A DNA stretch of 30,563 bases from an uncultured Collinsella sp. (GTDB taxonomy: Bacteria; Actinomycetota; Coriobacteriia; Coriobacteriales; Coriobacteriaceae). The translations under genes and the position numbers were made by a program. Positions 6,051 through 13,040 of this stretch are shown here, piece by piece; positions within the stretch are counted from its first letter, which is position 1; each line of letters begins with the position of its first letter. Where the stretch lies: NCBI GenBank assembly GCA_902478365.1, contig CABSKX010000024.1, forward strand, positions 1 to 30,563, written 5' to 3'. The notes under the pieces were generated by a model, which searched no databases, was not told where the DNA came from, and saw only the letters and a program-made list of their open reading frames with translations.

Positions 6051-6968
6051 CTATTTTTGAAAAAGTTTGCAGGCATTTTCCCAGCCGGCTCGAGCGATTG
6101 CTTCAGCGTCCTCGCCGGTACAATCGACGCGGTCGTTGACCAGCGCGTTTGCCGTGATGGAAATCATTGCAGGCTCGCACTCAAGACCGCGAATGGGCTC
6201 CGGCGCCATATAGGGACAATCCGTCTCGAACAAAATACGGTCGAGCGGAGTTGCCGCGAATGCCTCGCGCACGTCGTCGTTGCGCTTAAAGGTAGCCGCG
6301 CCGCCATAGGCGATGTAACAACCCAAATCCACAAAGCGCTCCATCGTGGCTCGGTCCTCGCCAAAGCAGTGCAGTACGCAACCGGCCTGGGGCACACCCA
6401 CCTCGCGCAGCACGTTGTACGCATCCACATGCGAGGTGCGCTCCTCGTCCGCGTCCTCATGACGCAGGTGCAGCTCTACCGGCACATCGCGGCGTACGGC
6501 AAGCTCCAGCTGCCGCGCCATGCAGTCGATCTGCACGTCGTGGGGCGCCGGCGCAATATCGTCGTCGTAATCCATGTGGTAGTCCAGACCGATCTCGCCG
6601 ATGCCAACACACAACGGATCGTCGAGCGCAGTCACAATCTGGGCATGGATATCATCGGTGTAGTCCGGTGCGCCATAGGGGTGCACGCCGGCGAGATACT
6701 TAATCTGCGGAATATCCCGCATCGGCACAATCTCGCGCACCAGCCAGTCACTATAGTCCGTCACGCTGCGTTTGTCGGCGATGGGGTCGAAGACCGTCAC
6801 CAACAAGTCGATGCCCGCGGCTTTGGCGCGCACGAGCGTCTCGGGCACTTCCTTGCTCCAAAATGAGAGCAGGTGCGCATGCGTATCGGCAAGCGGCGCC
6901 AGCGGCACCGGGCAGGCCACCGTTTTCTTCTTTTTGGTAAACGTCACGCGTTCGACATTAGGCGTCAT
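6051..6968 (-). CDS. TatD family metal-dependent hydrolase
   Basis: This is a TIM-barrel, metal-dependent DNase/hydrolase of the TatD family, probably acting in DNA processing or repair. The 305-aa protein shows the family metal ligands in order: DTHAHL near the N-terminus, GEIGLDYH, ELHLRH, VLHCFGE and the late FETDCPYMAPEP. The start at 6968 follows AGGAG at 7 nt and lies inside the end of ksgA (11-nt overlap), so the two are translationally coupled. A longer in-frame reading 37 codons upstream lies wholly inside ksgA and is rejected. The N-terminus has a basic KKKK patch before the barrel. Confidence 0.93.
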   Translation of the reverse strand: MTPNVERVTFTKKKKTVACPVPLAPLADTHAHLLSFWSKEVPETLVRAKAAGIDLLVTVFDPIADKRSVTDYSDWLVREIVPMRDIPQIKYLAGVHPYGAPDYTDDIHAQIVTALDDPLCVGIGEIGLDYHMDYDDDIAPAPHDVQIDCMARQLELAVRRDVPVELHLRHEDADEERTSHVDAYNVLREVGVPQAGCVLHCFGEDRATMERFVDLGCYIAYGGAATFKRNDDVREAFAATPLDRILFETDCPYMAPEPIRGLECEPAMISITANALVNDRVDCTGEDAEAIARAGWENACKLFQK

Positions 6969-7818
6969 AGGAAAGCTCCTGAGCCAGACGGACAAAGTCG
7001 GCAACATCAAGCGTCTCGGCGCGCGTGGTGGGCGCGATATCGCAAGCCACAAAGGCGGCGTCGAGCGCGTCCTTGGCAAAGCCGTTGGCGCTCATGGAGT
7101 TGCGAATCGTCTTGCGGCGCTGAGCAAACGCAGCGTCGATCACACGGGCCACAAACTCGCGGTCGATGCCCTCAGGTACCACTCCGTCAACGCGATCGAT
7201 GCGCACTACGGCAGAATCCACATGCGGCGCCGGCATAAAGCAGCGCGGCGGCACCTCAAAGCGCCCCGTCACCTGCGCATACAGGCCGAGCTTTGCCGTG
7301 TAGCCGCCATAGGTCTTGTTGCCCGGCGTTGCGGCAATACGATCGGCAACTTCCTTTTGCACCATGACGACGGCGCGCTTGAGCGCGGGCATCGTCTGGA
7401 AGAATTGAAGGATGATCGTCGCCGCCACGTTATAGGGCAGATTCGCGACAAACACCGTGGGTTCACCACCGGCGACCTGCTCAATCTGCTCCGGCGTCAC
7501 CTTGAGCGCATCGCCCATGATAAAGCGGAAGTTGGCATAGTCGGCGGCATGGGCGTCAAGCACCGGCTCAAGCTCGGGATCGGCCTCGATCGATGTGACG
7601 CACGCCGCCTCCTGCAGCAGGGCCAACGTCAGCGTGCCGCAACCCGGGCCGACCTCAAGCACGCGCTCATCGCCCGCAATTTCAGCGAGCTCACAGATAC
7701 GTTCGATCACATGGTTGTCGATCAGGAAGTTTTGGCCCAGGCGATGCTTGGTCGCAAGGCCAAACTCCTCTAGCAGCTCCCTAGTTGCCGTGGGGTTTGC
7801 CAAAGGCGAAGTTGTCAT
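6958..7818 (-). CDS. ksgA: 16S rRNA (A1518/A1519-N6)-dimethyltransferase
   Basis: KsgA (RsmA) dimethylates two adjacent adenines in helix 45 of 16S rRNA late in small-subunit assembly. Loss in other bacteria gives kasugamycin resistance. The 286-aa protein has the opening LGQNFLID, the S-adenosylmethionine loop EVGPGCGTLT and the catalytic NLPYN. The C-terminal helical domain is also present (about residues 205-286). AAGGAGG precedes the ATG at 7818. It overlaps tatD by 11 nt, a pairing common in Gram-positive bacteria. Confidence 0.96.
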   Translation of the reverse strand: MTTSPLANPTATRELLEEFGLATKHRLGQNFLIDNHVIERICELAEIAGDERVLEVGPGCGTLTLALLQEAACVTSIEADPELEPVLDAHAADYANFRFIMGDALKVTPEQIEQVAGGEPTVFVANLPYNVAATIILQFFQTMPALKRAVVMVQKEVADRIAATPGNKTYGGYTAKLGLYAQVTGRFEVPPRCFMPAPHVDSAVVRIDRVDGVVPEGIDREFVARVIDAAFAQRRKTIRNSMSANGFAKDALDAAFVACDIAPTTRAETLDVADFVRLAQELSYDA

Positions 7819-7854
7819 AGTTGCCTCCTTAGCATGGTGGCGGCGTCTTGAAAC

Positions 7855-7886
7855 AAAAGGGCATGGACCGTTGCGGCCATGCCCTT
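7855..7886 (-). terminator. Terminator of metG
   Basis: On the minus strand AGGGCATGG and CCATGCCCT form a 9-bp stem around a 10-nt loop, followed by TTTTGTTT. It separates metG from ksgA-tatD. Confidence 0.85.
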
Positions 7887-7925
7887 ACATCTAAACAGCA
7901 AATTGCCGATATGGCGCGCAGCGGC

Positions 7926-9527
7926 TTAGCCCAGACGCGGGAACAGCGGCTCGCCCTTCTCGACGGGCTGACCACCGGCAAGCAGGCCCCAAGCGCAAAT
8001 GCCCTTGAGGTCGTCGCTCGCGGCCTCGTCCTCGCAGGACAGGCGACGCAGGGCCTCGGCAGAAGTCTGGGGCATGAGCGGCATCAGCAGGTGAGCGGCA
8101 ATGCGGATGGCCTCGAGCAGGTTGTAGATCACAAATGCCAGCTCGTCAGCCTTGGCCTCGTCCTTGGCAAGCGCCCAAGGCTCGGAGTCCTCGATGTAGT
8201 GGTTGGCAGCGTGGATGAGCTCCATGACCTCGTCCTTAGCTCCACCGTAATCGAGCACGTCCATCTTGGCCATGTAGCGATCGACCAGGCCATCGGCAAT
8301 CTTTGCCAGCGGGTTGTCGAACGCATCGAACGATGCGGGCTTGGCGGGCGCGCAACCGTCAAAGTACTTGCCGCTCATGTTGAGCGAACGCGAGATAAGG
8401 TTGCCCCAGCTGTTGGCCAGGTCGGCGTTGTAGACCTGCTCCATGCGCTCGAAGCTGATGGCGCCGTCGGTGCCGGGCACCACGTCGGTCATAAAGTAAT
8501 AGCGATAGCCCTCGACGCCCAGCATGTCGATAACGTCCTGCGGAGCGATGGCGTTGCCGCGGCTCTTGGACATCTTCTCGGCCTTGCCGGTCTCGGCATT
8601 GCGCACGGTCAGAAAGCCGTGGGCAAAGACGTGCTCGGGCAGGGCCTCGCCGATGGCCATGAGCATGGCGGGCCAAATGACGCAGTGGAAGCGGATGATG
8701 TCCTTGCCCACGATGTGGAACTGCGCGGGCCAGCGATAGGCCAGCTCGGCACGCGCCTCGTCGGTGTCGACACCGTAGCCGACGGCCGTCATATAGTTGA
8801 GCAGCGCATCGAACCACACGTAGGTCACGTGACCCTCGTCAAACGGGACCTGAATGCCCCAGTCAAAGCTCGTGCGGCTCACGGAAAGGTCGTTAAGGCC
8901 GCCCTCGACAAAGCTGCGCACCTCGTTCATGCGGAACGCAGGCTCGACAAAATCGGGGTGCTCGTCATAGAGCTTGAGCAGCTTGTCCTGGAACGCAGAG
9001 AGCTTAAAGAAATAGGACTCCTCCTGCACGCGCTCGAGCGGACGGTGGCAATCGGGGCACAGGTGCTGGCCGACGCTGCCGTACTCCTCGTCGCCCTTCT
9101 GGACCTGCGTATCGGTAAAGTAGGTCTCGTCGGGCACGCAGTACCAGCCGTCATAGCTGCCCTTATACAGGTAGCCGGACTCCTTCATGCGCTCCCACAG
9201 ATACTGCACGGCGTGATGCTGGCGCGGCTCGGTGGTACGAATGAAGTCGTCGTTGGAGATCTCGAGCTTGCTCCAAAGCTCCTTGAAGTGCGGAGCCTGG
9301 CTGTCGGTCCACTCCTGCGGCGTCATGTTGTGCTTGGCTGCAGCCTCGGCGACCTTCTCGCCGTGCTCGTCCATGCCAGTCAGGAACTTGACGTTATAGC
9401 CGGCAGAGCGACGATAGCGAGCCTGGACGTCGGCGATGATGGTGGAATAAGCCGTGCCCAGGTGCGGATCGGCGTTGACGTAGTAGATGGGCGTCGTGAT
9501 AAAGAACGAAGGCTTGCTTTGATCCAT
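7926..9527 (-). CDS. metG: Methionine--tRNA ligase
   Basis: It charges tRNA-Met and initiator tRNA with methionine (class I synthetase). The 533-aa protein carries the HIGH-like motif PHLGTAY (about 21-27) and KMSKS at 318-322. The connective zinc region is degenerate: Cys130, Cys157 and Cys160 are present, but Asp133 stands where a fourth Cys often is. The C-terminal tRNA-binding (Trbp111-like) domain of longer MetRS is absent, so this is the short form. The ATG at 9527 follows GGAGGAC. A good promoter lies at 9567-9595 and a terminator at 7855-7886. Confidence 0.97.
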   Translation of the reverse strand: MDQSKPSFFITTPIYYVNADPHLGTAYSTIIADVQARYRRSAGYNVKFLTGMDEHGEKVAEAAAKHNMTPQEWTDSQAPHFKELWSKLEISNDDFIRTTEPRQHHAVQYLWERMKESGYLYKGSYDGWYCVPDETYFTDTQVQKGDEEYGSVGQHLCPDCHRPLERVQEESYFFKLSAFQDKLLKLYDEHPDFVEPAFRMNEVRSFVEGGLNDLSVSRTSFDWGIQVPFDEGHVTYVWFDALLNYMTAVGYGVDTDEARAELAYRWPAQFHIVGKDIIRFHCVIWPAMLMAIGEALPEHVFAHGFLTVRNAETGKAEKMSKSRGNAIAPQDVIDMLGVEGYRYYFMTDVVPGTDGAISFERMEQVYNADLANSWGNLISRSLNMSGKYFDGCAPAKPASFDAFDNPLAKIADGLVDRYMAKMDVLDYGGAKDEVMELIHAANHYIEDSEPWALAKDEAKADELAFVIYNLLEAIRIAAHLLMPLMPQTSAEALRRLSCEDEAASDDLKGICAWGLLAGGQPVEKGEPLFPRLG

Positions 9528-9566
9528 GGGGTTTGTCCTCCAGAAAAACGTTGCATACAGGGGATG

Positions 9567-9595
9567 ATTCTAGCGCAAGGGCTGGATATCCTCAA
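9567..9595 (-). promoter_or_regulatory. Promoter of metG
   Basis: On the minus strand TTGAGG (9590-9595) and TAGAAT (9567-9572) are 17 bp apart, about 40 bp before the metG start and directly after the rsmI stop codon. Confidence 0.65.
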
Positions 9596-9596
9596 T

Positions 9597-10475
9597 CTAT
9601 TGCATATCGAGCACCATGGCATAGACATCGCGCTTGCGGCGCGAGTACTTCTGAGACAGGCGCTTTGCCACCGCGGAGGCGGGCTCCCCCTCCTCGAGCG
9701 CGGCACGGATGTCCTCGCGCAGGGCTTCGTCGGGGTCTACCGCTGCGGCTCCAACCGGCACGATGCCGGACTCCTCATCCTCGCTCGGCGGCGCGATGAC
9801 CAGCGCGATCTCGCCCTTTACCTCGCCACGGGCGCGCAGCTCCTCGGTTAGCTGGGCGGCGGATCCACGCAAGACTTCCTCGTGCAGTTTGGTGAGCTCG
9901 CGGCAGACGGCAACATCGCGCTGGGGAAAGACCTCGGCCACGGCCTCGAGCGTCGCGACGATGCGATGTGGAGACTCGTAGAAGATGAGCGCGCCGGGGA
10001 CGACGGCAAGGCGCTGCAGTCGGCGCACGCGGTCGCCGTGCTTGCGACCCAAAAAGCCTTCGAAGAAGAAATGCTCGCAGGGAATACCGGACGATACGAG
10101 CGCCGTGACGCAAGCAGAGGGGCCGGGAATAACCTCGACAGGCACATCCGCCTCGCGCGCCGCCTCGACCAGCGCCTGGCCGGGATCAGACACGCTCGGC
10201 ATACCGGCATCCGAGGCAAAGGCGAGGGTCTCCCCCGCCAGCAGACGGTCGACCAGGCCGGCGGCGCGACTTGCGATCACGTTCTCGTCGCAACGAACGA
10301 GCGGCTTGGAGATGCCTAGGTGCATCAGCAACTTTGAGGTCACACGCGTGTCCTCGCAGCAGACGGCGTCGGCAGCGGCAAATGCCTCGCCGACGCGCGG
10401 AGACAAGTCGCCCAGGTTACCGATGGGCGTACCGACCACATAAAGTTTGCCCGTGCGGGCGCTGTTTTGCGTCAT
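9597..10475 (-). CDS. rsmI: 16S rRNA (cytidine1402-2'-O)-methyltransferase
   Basis: RsmI methylates the ribose of C1402 in the 16S rRNA decoding centre. The 292-aa protein has the tetrapyrrole-methylase fold signatures: GTPIGNLGDLSPR at the N-terminus, CEDTR, SDAGMPSVSDPG, PGPSA and FYESPHR. A variable acidic and alanine-rich stretch precedes the basic C-terminal helix. The ATG at 10475 lies only 6 nt after the stop of the GH5-like gene and has a weak ribosome binding site, so it probably depends on coupling to that gene. Confidence 0.95.
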   Translation of the reverse strand: MTQNSARTGKLYVVGTPIGNLGDLSPRVGEAFAAADAVCCEDTRVTSKLLMHLGISKPLVRCDENVIASRAAGLVDRLLAGETLAFASDAGMPSVSDPGQALVEAAREADVPVEVIPGPSACVTALVSSGIPCEHFFFEGFLGRKHGDRVRRLQRLAVVPGALIFYESPHRIVATLEAVAEVFPQRDVAVCRELTKLHEEVLRGSAAQLTEELRARGEVKGEIALVIAPPSEDEESGIVPVGAAAVDPDEALREDIRAALEEGEPASAVAKRLSQKYSRRKRDVYAMVLDMQ

Positions 10476-10481
10476 ATCAAC

Positions 10482-11543
10482 CTATTCAATCATGCCGCGC
10501 TCGAGCGTGCCGAGTGCCGCGCGGGCGTCCCATGCTGCAATACGCTTCTCGGTCTTCCATGTTTGGAAGAACCAGCCAGCCGCCGGCGCAAACGATGCCA
10601 GCTGGTTGGCGATGAACACGCGCTCGTAGGCATTGCGGCCCTCGGGCGTAACCGATGAGTTGGCAAAAATCGCCGCACCCGACCATTCACCCACCAAAAC
10701 GGGGAATCCGGTCGAGATTGCCTCTTTGAGCTCACGCTTGTTGCGCGAAATCGCCGTCGTCAGACCGCGGGGGCTCGTGATGTCGAGCGCATACTCGTCG
10801 CGGTAATGGTACAGGTGAAGGTCCATGTAGACGTTCTTGTACTTGGCGCCGCGCATAAAATGCTTCCACTCGCCAGGGTGTCCCGAAGAGGAAAAGACGA
10901 CGATCTTATCCTCGAGCATATACGAGCGGACGAGCTCGTAGGCATCGCGATAGAAGTTGCGCAGGTAGTGCGCCGGAATACCGTCCGTCATGGTAAAGAG
11001 GCTCTTGCGTACGCTCATCTGCGGCGTATCCAACAGCTCGATGCCCAGCAGGCTCCCGGCCTCACCATAGCGATCGGCCAGGCGCTCGAGCACATCGAGC
11101 GCAACGTGACGGCCGTTGGTGGACGAATGCCACTCGGCAACAGCCTCCGGCGTGGTGGGCGAATCGTTGGAATCGCCCTGGCCGCCCGGCACCGTCGCCA
11201 GATCGAGCAGTACGCGGATGTTGTACTTGTCGGCCCACTCAATAGCACGGTCAATATAATCGACGACCGAGATGTAGGAAGCGTCGGACTCCTGCGAGCC
11301 AAAGGCATACCACGGCACCGGCAGGCGCACGGCGTTGAGACCGATCTGCGCCATACGACGAAAATCGTCCTCGCTCACAAACGTCTCGTAATGGCGACGC
11401 ATGCGCTCGTTATAGGCAGCGGTGCCCATGGCCTCCTGCAGCTCGGCTGCATTGGATGCTCCGGTCGCTGCATAGAGCGACGGGGTCACCCAGGGCTCGG
11501 GAATAAACCAGCCAGAGAGATTAACGCCGAGAATCCTCTCCAT
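10482..11543 (-). CDS. Glycoside hydrolase family 5-like protein, altered active site
   Basis: The 353-aa protein has the fold signatures of GH5 exo-beta-1,3-glucanase-like enzymes: GVNLSGWF..EPWVTPSLY, HYETFVSEDDF, GLNAVRLPVPW, LLGIELL, DLHLYHY and VLVGEWSGA. It has no signal peptide, so it would act in the cytoplasm. The nucleophile Glu286 (GEWS), Arg73, His243 and Tyr245 are kept. The acid/base position, normally Asn-Glu-Pro, reads Asp172-Thr173-Pro, and the usual His of DLHGAPG reads Ala116. Classical retaining hydrolysis is therefore doubtful. The ATG at 11543 follows GGGGGTC at 3 nt. A longer reading upstream runs through the REP hairpins and is rejected. It is coupled to rsmI. Confidence 0.85.
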   Translation of the reverse strand: MERILGVNLSGWFIPEPWVTPSLYAATGASNAAELQEAMGTAAYNERMRRHYETFVSEDDFRRMAQIGLNAVRLPVPWYAFGSQESDASYISVVDYIDRAIEWADKYNIRVLLDLATVPGGQGDSNDSPTTPEAVAEWHSSTNGRHVALDVLERLADRYGEAGSLLGIELLDTPQMSVRKSLFTMTDGIPAHYLRNFYRDAYELVRSYMLEDKIVVFSSSGHPGEWKHFMRGAKYKNVYMDLHLYHYRDEYALDITSPRGLTTAISRNKRELKEAISTGFPVLVGEWSGAAIFANSSVTPEGRNAYERVFIANQLASFAPAAGWFFQTWKTEKRIAAWDARAALGTLERGMIE

Positions 11544-11608
11544 CACGACCCCCTTCGAATCGCGCAGGCCGAACCTGCATCGTATTGCATAGGAAAAGTA
11601 TCGTTTTG

Positions 11609-11614
11609 AGTATA
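11609..11614 (-). promoter_or_regulatory. Possible -10 box of the GH5/rsmI operon
   Basis: TATACT on the minus strand lies about 65 bp before the gene start. No convincing -35 hexamer lies 16-19 bp upstream. Confidence 0.35.
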
Positions 11615-11735
11615 CCCGCGCGTGCGGACAGGCGACCGAACGGTCTACAAAGTGGCGCAAAAGTGGGAGGAATGTCCGGGCAGACGGGCCCGAGATGCAC
11701 ACGCCAAGATGCAAACGTGCGCCGGAAGTAGGCGG

Positions 11736-11909
11736 CCGGAAAGCGTGCCCCGTTTTTTCGCAAAAGACTGGGGTGCATTTTCCGCTAAGAGCCGCAAAAG
11801 GAAAGCGCGTCCCATTCTGACGCCGGATTCCGGGTCGCGCTTTCCCAAGCGGCCTCAAAGCGGAAACTGCATCCCGCTCTGAAGCCAAATTCCGGGATGC
11901 AGTTTCCGC
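11736..11909. repeat. Cluster of three related REP-like palindromes
   Basis: Three hairpins follow one another: 11736-11784 (GGAAAGCGTGCCCC.., stem with wobbles), 11800-11845 (GGAAAGCGCG-CCC, one mismatch) and 11860-11909 (GCGGAAACTGCATCCCG, 17 of 17 bp). All share a GGAAA..CCC arm and a loop of about 15-20 nt. They fill the gap of about 420 bp between the GH5-like gene and tRNA-Phe. The rest of the gap (11544-11735) shows no gene. Confidence 0.75.
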
Positions 11910-11921
11910 AGGAGCCCTCGG

Positions 11922-11952
11922 TAAAAGAAAAGGACCCCTTTGCAGAGGTCCT
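11922..11952 (-). terminator. Terminator of tRNA-Phe
   Basis: On the minus strand AGGACC.CT and AG.GGTCCT form a stem with a short loop, followed by TTTTCTTTTA. It lies 14 bp past the tRNA. Confidence 0.8.
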
Positions 11953-11965
11953 AGTCAATTCAAGG

Positions 11966-12038
<73 letters not shown>

Positions 12039-12070
12039 ATTTGAGGTGTGCCTTGTCTCAAGGCTTGATT

Positions 12071-12098
12071 AGTATAACCAAGGACGCGCTCCGGTCAA
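12071..12098 (-). promoter_or_regulatory. Promoter of tRNA-Phe
   Basis: On the minus strand TTGACC (12093-12098) and TATACT (12071-12076) are 16 bp apart. A small palindrome GCCTTG-TCT-CAAGGC lies in the short leader (12050-12064). The rest of the gap up to 12207 shows no gene and no clear terminator for the pilus operon. Confidence 0.7.
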
Positions 12099-12207
12099 CC
12101 GAGAATTTTAAAAAAGTTTTTGAGCGCGACATCGGCCACAATCTCGCTCCTATAGAACGGCACGTCAGAAGCATCAACCGGCCGCAAGAAGTTTTTCACT
12201 CAGCCCC

Positions 12208-12567
12208 TTAAGCCGGCACGCGTTGAAGAACAGCGGACGAAACAATGATTGAAGGGCGTTCGAGTGCCGCCCAGGCACCGGGACAGGAACACATACGCCA
12301 AGGGCGTACGTTTTCGTAGCATGCGAGGACATTGCCGCTGCGATCGATAAAGGCAATGTCGATGGGATAGGCCATAAAGCAGGTGTGAACCGAGGAACAG
12401 CGCGGAAACGCCATGACAAGCGGCAGTCCGCTGGCGGCAATTGGCCGCCGTCCCAACATGCCGCGCAGACGCACGGTAAACGACTCCGCCACCACAAACT
12501 CGGCCGGCGTCCAACCCAACCTGTTGAGCGCCCGCGCGTAGGCGATATAGGACGAGACCGCGGTCAC
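12208..12567 (-). CDS. DUF192 family protein at the end of the Tad operon
   Basis: The 119-aa protein matches the DUF192 pattern: FTVRLRGMLGRRP, then LVMAFPRCSSVHTCFMAYPIDIAFIDRSGNVL, then a Pro/Trp-containing tail. DUF192 proteins have no firmly assigned activity; here there is no signal peptide. The GTG at 12567 overlaps the stop of the TadE-like gene as GTGA and has GGGGGTGG upstream. An ATG 7 codons earlier (12588) is an alternative. As the last gene of the pilus operon it may act with the pilus apparatus, but that is inference from position. Confidence 0.78.
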   Translation of the reverse strand: MTAVSSYIAYARALNRLGWTPAEFVVAESFTVRLRGMLGRRPIAASGLPLVMAFPRCSSVHTCFMAYPIDIAFIDRSGNVLACYENVRPWRMCSCPGAWAALERPSIIVSSAVLQRVPA

Positions 12568-13040
12568 ATGACCACCCCCGGACGCCATGGATCGACCGTC
12601 ACCGCACGTTCATGCGTGAGCACGGCCGGCGCCCCCAGGGAAACGCCGGCGATGCTCAGCAAACTCGGCCACGGCTCGTAGTGCATGGTGCAGGTATAGG
12701 TCCTAAACGTGCCAGAAAGAGAGAGCAGGCCGCCATCCGATGACGCCGTGCCTTGCTCGCTCGAGACCTCGACCTGTAGGTCATATCCCTCCATGGCATC
12801 CTGAATCTGAGCTTGAACGGTCGCGGAAGCGTCAATGGAGCTCTCGTCACCCTCCCCGCCCGGCGCCACAGCGTGCGCAAGCACGATGTCGGGCACCACG
12901 CGGTCGAAGCGCGCGACCGCGCCTGCAAAGATCATGACGTTGTACGCGACGAGAGCCAGCACGAGCAGGACAGGCGTGACCACGGCCATCTCGACCGTCG
13001 CCTGGGCACGCTCCTCGCGCAAGCCCGCGCGAATGCCCAT
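12564..13040 (-). CDS. TadE-like minor pilin, second copy
   Basis: The 158-aa protein has a short basic N-terminus, then EERAQATVEMAVVTPVLLVLALVAYNVMIF. This is a type IVb pilin-like motif with Glu at +5 after a probable A12|Q13 cut, followed by one hydrophobic helix. The remainder is an exported domain of about 115 residues with a single Cys. TadE-like pseudopilins assist Flp pilus assembly. The ATG at 13040 shares one base with the stop of the tadG-like gene (TAATG). Longer readings upstream lie inside that gene and are rejected. Confidence 0.82.
   Translation of the reverse strand: MGIRAGLREERAQATVEMAVVTPVLLVLALVAYNVMIFAGAVARFDRVVPDIVLAHAVAPGGEGDESSIDASATVQAQIQDAMEGYDLQVEVSSEQGTASSDGGLLSLSGTFRTYTCTMHYEPWPSLLSIAGVSLGAPAVLTHERAVTVDPWRPGVVM

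Noticed and set aside
7848..9851. 667-codon plus-strand open frame
   Set aside because: It is antisense to metG and part of rsmI. Its Val/Leu/Gly/His-rich composition is typical of a shadow of a GC-rich gene.
11544..11888. In-frame extension of the GH5-like gene by 115 codons
   Set aside because: It runs through the REP hairpins, has no ribosome binding site and gives an Arg/Cys-rich, non-protein-like sequence. The ATG at 11543 has GGGGGTC just upstream.
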